Assembly: GCF_000311745.1 (NCBI RefSeq)
Contig: NZ_HE978531.1
Location: forward strand, 1,093,378 to 1,157,377
Direction: 5' to 3'
DNA: 64,000 nt
From: Anaerococcus obesiensis ph10
Lineage (GTDB): Bacteria; Bacillota; Clostridia; Tissierellales; Peptoniphilaceae
The translations under genes and the position numbers were made by a program. The notes under the pieces were generated by a model. That model was not told the DNA's origin and did no database searches. It was given only the letters and a program-made list of their open reading frames with translations. Shown here in pieces: positions 58,401 through 64,000 of this stretch (positions are counted from its first letter, which is position 1; every line of letters starts with the position of its first letter).

Positions 58401-59861
58401 TTATTTATTTCTCAATTTTCTATAGGTTGATGGATACAAAAGTAAAAGCATTGGGAATATTTCTAATCTTCCCAAAAGCATGGCTATGGTTAGAACAAAT
58501 TTTGATAAATTTGTCATTTCGGCAAAGGTCGTTATTGGTCCAAATGCTCCAAGTCCTGGTCCTACGTTATTGAAAGTTGTTGAAACTGCTGCAAAAGCTG
58601 TTTCAAAATCATCCATATCTAATGATACTATCATAAACAAAACGATAAAGATCATTATATATATTACCAAATATTTTAAAACAGACCTTTCTGTTTGAGC
58701 ATCTACTTTTTTTCTATCCATCCTGTTTATTGTTATTTTTTTTGGATTCATAGACTCTTTTATTTGATTAATTCCACCTTTTACCAAAATTACAAATCTT
58801 GAAACCTTGAGTCCTCCCGCGGTTGAACCTGCACATCCGCCTATAAACATTAACATTATTATTACAGATTTAGAAAATAAGGGCCAAGTTCCAAAATCTG
58901 CTGAAACATATCCTGTTGTTGTAATTATTGATGATACAGTAAAAATCGAATTTACAAATGAATAAAAAACATCTTTATAAATAGTAACTATATTTGCAAA
59001 AATAAGTCCTGATGCTATCAAAATAATTGATATATACCATTTTAGTTCTTCACTTTTTACTGCTTCTCTTACATTTTTTGTCACAGCATAAAAATAAATA
59101 TTAAAATTCACTCCAAAAACTGCCATCATAATCGCAAGTACCATTTCTATATATCTTGAATTATATGCACCAATCGAAATTCCTTTATTAGAAAATCCTC
59201 CAGTTCCAGCAGCTCCAAAAGCGTGAATTATTGATTCAAATAAATTCATTCCCCCAAAAAGAAGAAGTATTACTGTAATAATTGTCAAAACTATATACAT
59301 TCCATACAAATTTCTAGCTGTATCAGAAAGTTTTGGGGTAATTTTACCAAAAGTTGGTCCAGGGACTTCGCTTTGCATCAAAAGAGATGATTCTTTGTTT
59401 GAATTTGGCAAAATAGCCAAGGTAAATACCAAAATTCCCATACCCCCAACAAAGTGGGACAAAGACCTCCAAAAAATTATAGAATGTGGCAAAAGTTCCA
59501 CATTAATAGCAACTGATGCACCAGAAGTTGTAAAACCCGATACCATTTCAAAAAAAGCATCTATGTAGCCATTATAATTAGATTTTGTCAAAAATAAAGG
59601 TATAGCTCCTATCAAAGAAAACAAAACCCAAGTTGACGCAGTAATAAACATTGCCTCTTTTGTATAAAGATGGGATTTATTATCTCCTCTTTTGCTCAAA
59701 GCAAATCCCAAAATTAAAGAAACAACAATAGGAATTACAAAATTTATTTTATCCTGAAGGCTTTCCCTATAAATAAAAGCAACCGCTAAAGGTAAAACCA
59801 AAAGCCCTGCAAGAACTATTAAAAGTTTTCCAAGTGAATATTTTACAATTTTTAAATTCAT
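58401..59861 (-). CDS. trkH: Potassium uptake protein TrkH/KtrB family
   Basis: This 486-residue K+ transporter subunit belongs to the superfamily of K+ transporters. Four pore-loop filters are visible: VSGFTTSGASV, AAGTGGFSNKG, ITTTGYVSADF and FNNVGPGLGAF. The first has Ser in place of the filter Gly, as seen in some TrkH proteins. About ten membrane helices are present. It lets K+ flow in under control of the cytoplasmic TrkA ring encoded immediately upstream (2-bp gap). The length suits TrkH rather than the shorter KtrB. Confidence 0.93.
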   Translation of the reverse strand: MNLKIVKYSLGKLLIVLAGLLVLPLAVAFIYRESLQDKINFVIPIVVSLILGFALSKRGDNKSHLYTKEAMFITASTWVLFSLIGAIPLFLTKSNYNGYIDAFFEMVSGFTTSGASVAINVELLPHSIIFWRSLSHFVGGMGILVFTLAILPNSNKESSLLMQSEVPGPTFGKITPKLSDTARNLYGMYIVLTIITVILLLFGGMNLFESIIHAFGAAGTGGFSNKGISIGAYNSRYIEMVLAIMMAVFGVNFNIYFYAVTKNVREAVKSEELKWYISIILIASGLIFANIVTIYKDVFYSFVNSIFTVSSIITTTGYVSADFGTWPLFSKSVIIMLMFIGGCAGSTAGGLKVSRFVILVKGGINQIKESMNPKKITINRMDRKKVDAQTERSVLKYLVIYIMIFIVLFMIVSLDMDDFETAFAAVSTTFNNVGPGLGAFGPITTFAEMTNLSKFVLTIAMLLGRLEIFPMLLLLYPSTYRKLRNK

Positions 59862-59863
59862 GC

Positions 59864-61231
59864 CTACTCCAATATATCGTCAATTTCTTTAAAATCTTTA
59901 TTTTTAGTTACAACCATAACCCTATCGCCAAGTTCAATTGTACTTTCTCCGTTTGCAACTTCGATTTTGCCACCCAAATTTTGTCTTGATATACCAACAA
60001 TCAAAGTATTGGCCTTTACATTTAAATCTTTCAATTTCTTTCCAGTAACCCTAGAATTTTCAATTACAGTAAAATCAATTGCCTCAACCCTGTCATCAGA
60101 CAATCTAAACAAATTAGAAATAGATTCTCCCCTAGAATTTTCCTTAGATCTCAAAAGCCTTGAAACAAAAAATGAAGCAGATTTTTTTGGAGTAACAGTC
60201 GTATCAACATCAAGAATACCTGTAATTTTAAGAAGTTGAGTCCTATTTACCTTAGCAATAATTTTGTCAATTCCTCTTTTTTTAGCAAGAAGAGAAATCA
60301 AAATATTTTCCTCATCAATTCCAGTAAGAGCAACCACAGCATCATAATTTTCAATTCTTACCTCATCAAGAATTTCGGGATCAGATCCATCAGCATTGAT
60401 TACTTCACATTCAGGAAGTCTTTCAGAAAAATCAATCGCCCTTTCCTTATCAATTTCCAAAACAGTAACATTAAAATTTCTTTTAAGCAAAAGCTCAGAA
60501 AGATTAAGAGCAATAGAACCCCCACCAATAATCAAAACATTTTTGATAGACTTCTTATTATCAACCTGTCTTTTATAAAATTTATCAATATCTTCCCTAG
60601 GACCTGCAACATAAATTTTTTCGCCAACTTCAAGAATATGATTACCATTAGGAATAACAACCTGATCATCTTTCTCCCCAATAACAATAATCGTATTTCC
60701 CAAAAGTCCCTCAGCATTAAGATCCATCAAAGACTTATTAGCAAGTTTAGAATTTTCATCAATTTCAAGTTCAATCAAAATAACCTTAGAATCCAAGAAA
60801 TTTTCCACATTAACAGCATAAGTATATTTCAAAGTCCTTTGAATTTCCTTAGCAGCATAATACTCAGGATTTACAAGCCTATCAACACCCATGGTTTTTC
60901 TCATAAATTCATCATATTTAATATATCTAGGATCACGAAGCCTAACGATAGTGGATTTAGCACCCTTTTTCTTAGCAATCATAGACGAAATCAAATTAAC
61001 ATCATCATTAAAAGTCATTGCAATAAAAGCATCGCACTCATCCACATTAGCCTCATCAAGAACAGCAAGATCACGACCATCGCCCAAAATCCCCATGACA
61101 TCATTAGAAGCCAACAATCTTTCCAAAACATCCTTGTTTTTCTCTATAACTAAAATATTGTGCCCCTCATCAGAGAGCTTGCTAGTAAGATAAGAACCAA
61201 CCTTACCAGCACCTACAATAATAACATTCAT
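59864..61231 (-). CDS. trkA: Trk system potassium uptake regulatory protein TrkA
   Basis: This 455-residue protein has two tandem RCK halves. Each has a Rossmann NAD(H)-binding motif (IIVGAGKVGSYLTSKL at residue 2; VLIIGGGSIALNLSELLL about residue 230) and a TrkA_C domain (VILIELEIDENSKLAN and VEAIDFTVIENSRVTG). It gates TrkH in response to nucleotides. It is first in the trkAH operon, with TAGGAGG upstream. Length is standard for the double-unit form. Confidence 0.94.
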   Translation of the reverse strand: MNVIIVGAGKVGSYLTSKLSDEGHNILVIEKNKDVLERLLASNDVMGILGDGRDLAVLDEANVDECDAFIAMTFNDDVNLISSMIAKKKGAKSTIVRLRDPRYIKYDEFMRKTMGVDRLVNPEYYAAKEIQRTLKYTYAVNVENFLDSKVILIELEIDENSKLANKSLMDLNAEGLLGNTIIVIGEKDDQVVIPNGNHILEVGEKIYVAGPREDIDKFYKRQVDNKKSIKNVLIIGGGSIALNLSELLLKRNFNVTVLEIDKERAIDFSERLPECEVINADGSDPEILDEVRIENYDAVVALTGIDEENILISLLAKKRGIDKIIAKVNRTQLLKITGILDVDTTVTPKKSASFFVSRLLRSKENSRGESISNLFRLSDDRVEAIDFTVIENSRVTGKKLKDLNVKANTLIVGISRQNLGGKIEVANGESTIELGDRVMVVTKNKDFKEIDDILE

Positions 61232-61259
61232 AAATCCTCCTAAAGGTAGAAATACCTAA

Positions 61260-61735
61260 TAACATTGTATAATAACTAGAAAAAAAAACAAAGTAAATTT
61301 GTCAAAGTTATGGAAAATCAAAAAAATCGAAAATATATAATTAAAAATTAAAAAATAGAAAATATTTTAACATTAGAATACAGGAAAATTAAAATAACAG
61401 ATGCTTAAAGTAAAAAATAAAAACTTTCGAAATCAAAAATCAATTCATTTAGATTTATCTTTACACGTAAACAAATAAATTTTCAAAATCTTCAAATATT
61501 AAAATTTAAAATCCTTAACCTATCAGCTAAACATTTTAAAATACATATATAAATAGAAAATATTTAAGATTATATAGCCAATAAAAATTTTAAAAAAACA
61601 AAGACATAATTATAGATAAAAATGTTCTTAGTAAAATCACATCAGAAAAATATCATTAACTCTTACCAACAAGATTTATTATAGACTCATAAAAATTACA
61701 ATCCAAATTCAAAAATATATTTTTTCATAAAGAAA
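61260..61735. other. AT-rich intergenic region between trkA and the tRNA operon
   Basis: About 475 bp with no convincing gene, RNA or repeat. A TTATTATACAAT stretch near 61263-61274 (minus strand) is probably the trkA -10. Short reading frames here have no ribosome binding site. I see nothing else in it. Confidence 0.5.
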
Positions 61736-61759
61736 AACACCAATCAAAAGATTGGTGTT
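61736..61759 (-). terminator. Terminator of the tRNA operon
   Basis: AACACCAATC and GATTGGTGTT form a perfect 10-bp stem with an AAAA loop, followed on the minus strand by a T-rich run. It lies 5 bp past the last tRNA. Confidence 0.9.
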
Positions 61760-61764
61760 AAATC

Positions 61765-61841
61765 TGGTGGGCCTCCAGGGACTCGAACCCTGGACCTACC
61801 GGTTATGAGCCGGGCGCTCTAACCGACTGAGCTAGAGGCCC
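61765..61841 (-). tRNA. tRNA-Met or tRNA-Ile2 (anticodon CAT)
   Basis: The 77-nt cloverleaf includes an encoded CCA. The anticodon loop is CTCATAA and the first pair is G-C, so it is not the initiator. The CAT anticodon could be elongator Met or an Ile tRNA whose C is modified to lysidine. Last gene of the operon. Confidence 0.9.
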
Positions 61842-61905
61842 AAACAAAACCCTATAATTTTTAATAAAAAATTTTATGAAATAAATTCATAATTAGGTTT
61901 GTTTT

Positions 61906-61982
<77 letters not shown>

Positions 61983-61998
61983 ATATATAAAATTTAAA

Positions 61999-62074
61999 TG
62001 GCAGGGGTTACAGGACTTGAACCCGTGACATCCGGTTTTGGAGACCGACGTTCTACCAACTGAACTAAACCCCT
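61999..62074 (-). tRNA. tRNA-Trp (CCA)
   Basis: A 76-nt cloverleaf with encoded CCA, starting AGGGGTTTAGTTCAG and with anticodon loop CTCCAAA. The A1-T72 pair is usual for Trp. Confidence 0.95.
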
Positions 62075-62162
62075 ATTAAATCAAATATCCTAAAAAATAA
62101 AATAAATGATAATGTCCTATATATGAAAACAAAATAATTTTCATAAATTAGACGGGCTATTT

Positions 62163-62238
62163 TGGTGCCCAGAGGCGGAATCGAACCACCGACACGGGGA
62201 TTTTCAGTCCCCTGCTCTACCGACTGAGCTATCTGGGC
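62163..62238 (-). tRNA. tRNA-Phe (GAA)
   Basis: A 76-nt cloverleaf with encoded CCA, acceptor GCCCAGA/TCTGGGC and anticodon loop CTGAAAA. Confidence 0.95.
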
Positions 62239-62241
62239 ATA

Positions 62242-62335
62242 TGGCGGAGAAGGAGGGATTTGAACCCTCGCATCCCTTTTGAAAGGATCTACTCCCTTAG
62301 CAGGGGAGCCTCTTCAGCCACTTGAGTACTTCTCC
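62242..62335 (-). tRNA. tRNA-Ser (GCT)
   Basis: A 94-nt class II tRNA with a long variable arm and encoded CCA; acceptor GGAGAAG/CTTCTCC, anticodon loop CTGCTAA. Only 3 bp separate it from tRNA-Phe. Confidence 0.95.
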
Positions 62336-62365
62336 AAAAATCAATATATAAATTGATTTTTTATT

Positions 62366-62456
62366 TGGCGGAGAGGAAGGGATTCGAACCCTTGTGAGCC
62401 GTAAGACTCTAACGGTTTTCAAGACCGCCCCGTTATGACCGCTTCGGTACCTCTCC
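62366..62456 (-). tRNA. tRNA-Ser (TGA)
   Basis: A 91-nt class II tRNA with a long variable arm and encoded CCA; anticodon loop CTTGAAA, acceptor GGAGAGG/CCTCTCC. Confidence 0.95.
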
Positions 62457-62462
62457 AAATTG

Positions 62463-62538
62463 TGGTGACCCATCGGAGATTCGAACTCCGGACACCTTGA
62501 TTAAAAGTCAAGTGCTCTACCGACTGAGCTAATGGATC
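62463..62538 (-). tRNA. tRNA-Lys (TTT), copy 1
   Basis: A 76-nt cloverleaf with encoded CCA and anticodon loop CTTTTAA. Identical to the copy at 62626-62701; a 87-bp spacer separates them. Confidence 0.95.
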
Positions 62539-62625
62539 AATCTAGAAATACAGTGGCTAAAAATTTGCCTTTCTTGCCTATTTAGCTTGCCAGTATAACC
62601 ACTAAATAATATTTAAAAATATTAA

Positions 62626-62701
62626 TGGTGACCCATCGGAGATTCGAACTCCGGACACCTTGATTAAAAGTCAAGTGCTCTACCGACTGAGCTAATGGAT
62701 C
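62626..62701 (-). tRNA. tRNA-Lys (TTT), copy 2
   Basis: Identical to the copy at 62463-62538 over all 76 nt, so the gene was duplicated locally. AAA codons are frequent in this AT-rich genome, which may favour two copies. Confidence 0.95.
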
Positions 62702-62705
62702 AAAT

Positions 62706-62781
62706 TGGCTGGGATAGCAGGACTCGAACCTACGCATACCAGAGTCAAAGTCTGGTGCCTTACCGACTTGGCTATATCCCA
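62706..62781 (-). tRNA. tRNA-Gln (TTG)
   Basis: A 76-nt cloverleaf with encoded CCA; acceptor TGGGATA/TATCCCA, anticodon loop CTTTGAC. Confidence 0.95.
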
Positions 62782-62784
62782 ACA

Positions 62785-62861
<77 letters not shown>

Positions 62862-62865
62862 ATAT

Positions 62866-62939
62866 TGGAGCGGGTGAAGGGAATCGGACCCTCGCAACCA
62901 GCTTGGAAGGCTGGGGCTCTACCACTGAGCTACACCCGC
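62866..62939 (-). tRNA. tRNA-Gly (TCC), with unusual T-loop
   Basis: A 74-nt cloverleaf with encoded CCA; acceptor GCGGGTG/CACCCGC, anticodon loop CTTCCAA. The T-loop reads TCCGATT instead of TTCGATT, so position 55, normally T (pseudouridine), is C. All other tRNAs in the operon keep TTC. Confidence 0.92.
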
Positions 62940-62943
62940 AAAT

Positions 62944-63029
62944 TGGTGGGGAAGAGCGGATTCGAACCACTGAAAGCTAAGCTAACGGATTTACAGTCCG
63001 TCCCATTTGGCCAACTCTGGAACTTCCCC
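62944..63029 (-). tRNA. tRNA-Tyr (GTA)
   Basis: An 86-nt class II tRNA with a long variable arm and encoded CCA; anticodon loop CTGTAAA. Confidence 0.95.
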
Positions 63030-63101
63030 AAAATTTGTATTTCATAGTAACACATTATAGCATAAACTATATATTTATTCAATTTTATATCACAATAAAA
63101 T

Positions 63102-63177
63102 TGGAGCTGATGATAGGACTTGAACCTACAACCTATTGATTACAAATCAATTGCTCTACCAATTGAGCTACATCAGC
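63102..63177 (-). tRNA. tRNA-Thr (TGT)
   Basis: A 76-nt cloverleaf with encoded CCA; acceptor GCTGATG/CATCAGC, anticodon loop TTTGTAA. Confidence 0.95.
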
Positions 63178-63203
63178 ACATTGGATCTCTATTGAAATCC
63201 AAA

Positions 63204-63280
63204 TGGCGACTTAGATGGGACTCGAACCCACGACCTCCGCCGTGACAGGGCGGCATTCTAACCAGCTGAACTACTAAGCC
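63204..63280 (-). tRNA. tRNA-Asp (GTC)
   Basis: A 77-nt cloverleaf with encoded CCA; anticodon loop CTGTCAC. One G-T pair occurs in the acceptor stem (GGCTTAG with CTAAGTC). Confidence 0.95.
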
Positions 63281-63312
63281 ATAATTAAAACAGCCTAATA
63301 TTAAAAATATTA

Positions 63313-63388
63313 TGGTGGAAGTAACAGGGCTCGAACCTGTGACCCCCTGCTTGTAAGGCAGATGCTCTCCCAACTGAGCTATACTTCC
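63313..63388 (-). tRNA. tRNA-Val (TAC)
   Basis: A 76-nt cloverleaf with encoded CCA; acceptor GGAAGTA/TACTTCC, anticodon loop CTTACAA. Confidence 0.95.
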
Positions 63389-63391
63389 ATT

Positions 63392-63431
63392 TGGTACCCT
63401 ACCAGGATTTGAATCCTGTCCCATGTAGGGT
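63392..63431 (-). other. tRNA-like minihelix (acceptor stem plus T arm) with encoded CCA
   Basis: On the minus strand ACCCTAC (63431-63425) pairs perfectly with GTAGGGT, followed by A and CCA. Between them is a six-nt linker and a T-arm-like hairpin, CAGGA-TTCAAA-TCCTG. There is no D arm or anticodon arm. It is embedded in the tRNA operon between Val and Glu, and its 3' half resembles tRNA-Glu (TTCAAATCC, GGTAGGGT). It is probably a decayed tRNA duplicate, but the perfect pairing and CCA leave a processed, tRNA-like RNA possible. Confidence 0.45.
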
Positions 63432-63558
63432 TTAAAATCTGAAAGATTTTAAATCTTCAAGATGAGCCCTTGAGCGAATCTGAAGAACAATACCGCCGTA
63501 ACACGGTGGTTTCCCTCTAAAACGAAGGATAAATCTCTTTTTGATTTTAAAATTAAAA
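63432..63558 (-). other. Unusual 127-bp spacer in the tRNA operon with several hairpins
   Basis: This is one of the longer spacers in the operon. On the minus strand ACCACCGT-GTT-ACGGCGGT makes an 8-bp hairpin with one mismatch, then CTTCAGAT...ATCTTGAAG and AAAATCT-TTC-AGATTTT make two further stems before the minihelix. No intact cloverleaf or gene is present. It may be the remains of one or more tRNA genes. Confidence 0.4.
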
Positions 63559-63633
63559 TGGTGACCCTACCGGGATTTGAACCCGGGATACCGCCGTGAA
63601 AGGGCGATGTCTTAACCGCTTGACCATAGGGCC
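63559..63633 (-). tRNA. tRNA-Glu (TTC)
   Basis: A 75-nt cloverleaf with encoded CCA; anticodon loop CTTTCAC, acceptor GGCCCTA with TAGGGTC (one G-T-free stem apart from the first pairs). Confidence 0.95.
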
Positions 63634-63660
63634 TTATATAATTTTATTACTTAAAAAGTA

Positions 63661-63737
63661 TGGTTGCGGGAGTAGGATTTGAACCTACGACCTCCGGGTT
63701 ATGAGCCCGACGAGCCACCAAGCTGCTCCATCCCGCG
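63661..63737 (-). tRNA. Initiator tRNA-fMet (CAT)
   Basis: A 77-nt cloverleaf with encoded CCA. Initiator features are clear: C1-A72 mismatch (CGCGGGA with TCCCGCA) and three G-C pairs in the anticodon stem (GGG-CTCATAA-CCC). Confidence 0.96.
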
Positions 63738-63741
63738 TTAT

Positions 63742-63830
63742 TGGTGCCGAGAATCGGAATCGAACCGATACGGTGTTTGACCACCGCAGGATTTTAAGTC
63801 CTGTGCGTCTGCCAGTTCCGCCACCCCGGC
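63742..63830 (-). tRNA. tRNA-Leu (TAA)
   Basis: An 89-nt class II tRNA with a long variable arm and encoded CCA; anticodon loop CTTAAAA. Confidence 0.95.
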
Positions 63831-63833
63831 ATT

Positions 63834-63908
63834 TGGCGCTCAGGGTGGGGCTCGAACCCACAACCTACCGGTTAACAGCCGGGTGCTCCACCATTGAGCT
63901 ACCTAAGC
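63834..63908 (-). tRNA. tRNA-Asn (GTT)
   Basis: A 75-nt cloverleaf with encoded CCA; acceptor GCTTAGG with CCTGAGC (one G-T pair), anticodon loop CTGTTAA. First gene of the operon. Confidence 0.94.
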
Positions 63909-63924
63909 ACATACAATATGTATA

Positions 63925-63953
63925 ATTATAAAATATTAAATTTACTTTGTCAA
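63925..63953 (-). promoter_or_regulatory. Promoter of the tRNA operon
   Basis: On the minus strand TTGACA (63948-63953) and TATAAT (63925-63930) are exactly 17 bp apart, 16 bp before the first tRNA. Both boxes match consensus, as expected for a strong stable-RNA promoter. Confidence 0.9.
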
Positions 63954-64000
63954 AATTTTCTTACAAATTTTGTGAAGAAATAATCTTCACAAAAAAGTAA

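Noticed and set aside
60236..61153. 305-codon plus-strand frame opposite trkA
   Set aside because: It is the shadow of the trkA coding sequence, Asn/Ile/Ser-rich without a ribosome binding site or recognisable motif.
62463..62701. Repeated block resembling a CRISPR or other tandem array
   Set aside because: The repeat is two identical tRNA-Lys genes with a single spacer. No CRISPR array or cas gene is present in the window.
63969..63993. TGTGAAGA...TCTTCACA hairpin at the right end
   Set aside because: It has no T run on either strand suitable for a terminator and lies at the window edge, so no function could be assigned.

Overview
The window looks like a chromosomal stretch of a low-GC, strictly anaerobic Gram-positive bacterium. 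My best guess is the Peptoniphilaceae/Tissierellia (an Anaerococcus- or Peptoniphilus-like coccus). This rests on the very AT-rich sequence, strong AGGAGG-type ribosome binding sites, a pyruvate:ferredoxin oxidoreductase, a methionine T-box, a glmS ribozyme, a CIRCE-controlled groESL operon, a class B sortase with a giant cell-wall adhesin, and glycerol and peptide catabolism. The genus is inference; no rRNA is present to fix it.

Layout. 1-2733: start of an M42 aminopeptidase gene, then glpF and a GlpA-like oxidase. 2742-3022: a MITE-like element flanked by two copies of a terminator hairpin. 3027-6045: ABC exporter (permease, CARDB-like protein, ATPase). 6301-11905: oligopeptide transporter oppBCDFA. 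12154-13118: LytTR regulator with its own operator-like repeats, plus DUF3021. 13189-18558: glycerol-3-phosphate oxidation operon and glpP-glpK. 18716-22871: RsuA-like enzyme, PadR regulator, helicase-nuclease, acetyltransferase. 22940-23153: a second MITE-like element, again between duplicated terminator hairpins. 23186-28161: methionine transport operon (two metQ, metI, metN, M20 peptidase) under a T-box. 28305-30362: glmS and its ribozyme. 30753-35676: nifJ and a dicarboxylate/amino-acid symporter that share a palindrome in their upstream regions. 35915-37440: frameshifted ABC exporter. 37655-44499: ~2,280-residue SHIRT/MucBP adhesin with a G8 tract upstream. 44915-48633: groESL, ogg, srtB. 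48715-53806: glutaredoxin-like, HAD, small membrane proteins, GalM-like, ferritin, queH, chromate transporter halves. 53946-54945: rplM-rpsI with an L13-type leader. 55047-56485: divergent thioredoxin-like/XRE pair. 56580-61231: thiD, DUF554, trkH-trkA. 61736-63953: a 20-gene tRNA operon that also contains a tRNA-like minihelix.

How genes work together. GlpF imports glycerol, GlpK phosphorylates it, and GlpA/GlpB/DUF1667-type proteins (plus a second GlpA-like paralogue beside glpF) oxidise glycerol-3-phosphate. Each of the three glp transcription units has a promoter followed by a leader terminator, which fits control by the GlpP antiterminator encoded in the window. Opp and the M42/M20 peptidases feed peptide fermentation; PFOR processes pyruvate. 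SrtB may anchor the adhesin through a non-canonical NVKTG sorting signal.

Caution. Five genes are broken by a small frame error: metN, M20, thiD and the adhesin each lack exactly one A in an A run, and the ABC exporter is shifted in a TA repeat. Systematic homopolymer under-calling is the simplest explanation, although the adhesin and ABC exporter could be genuinely phase-variable.
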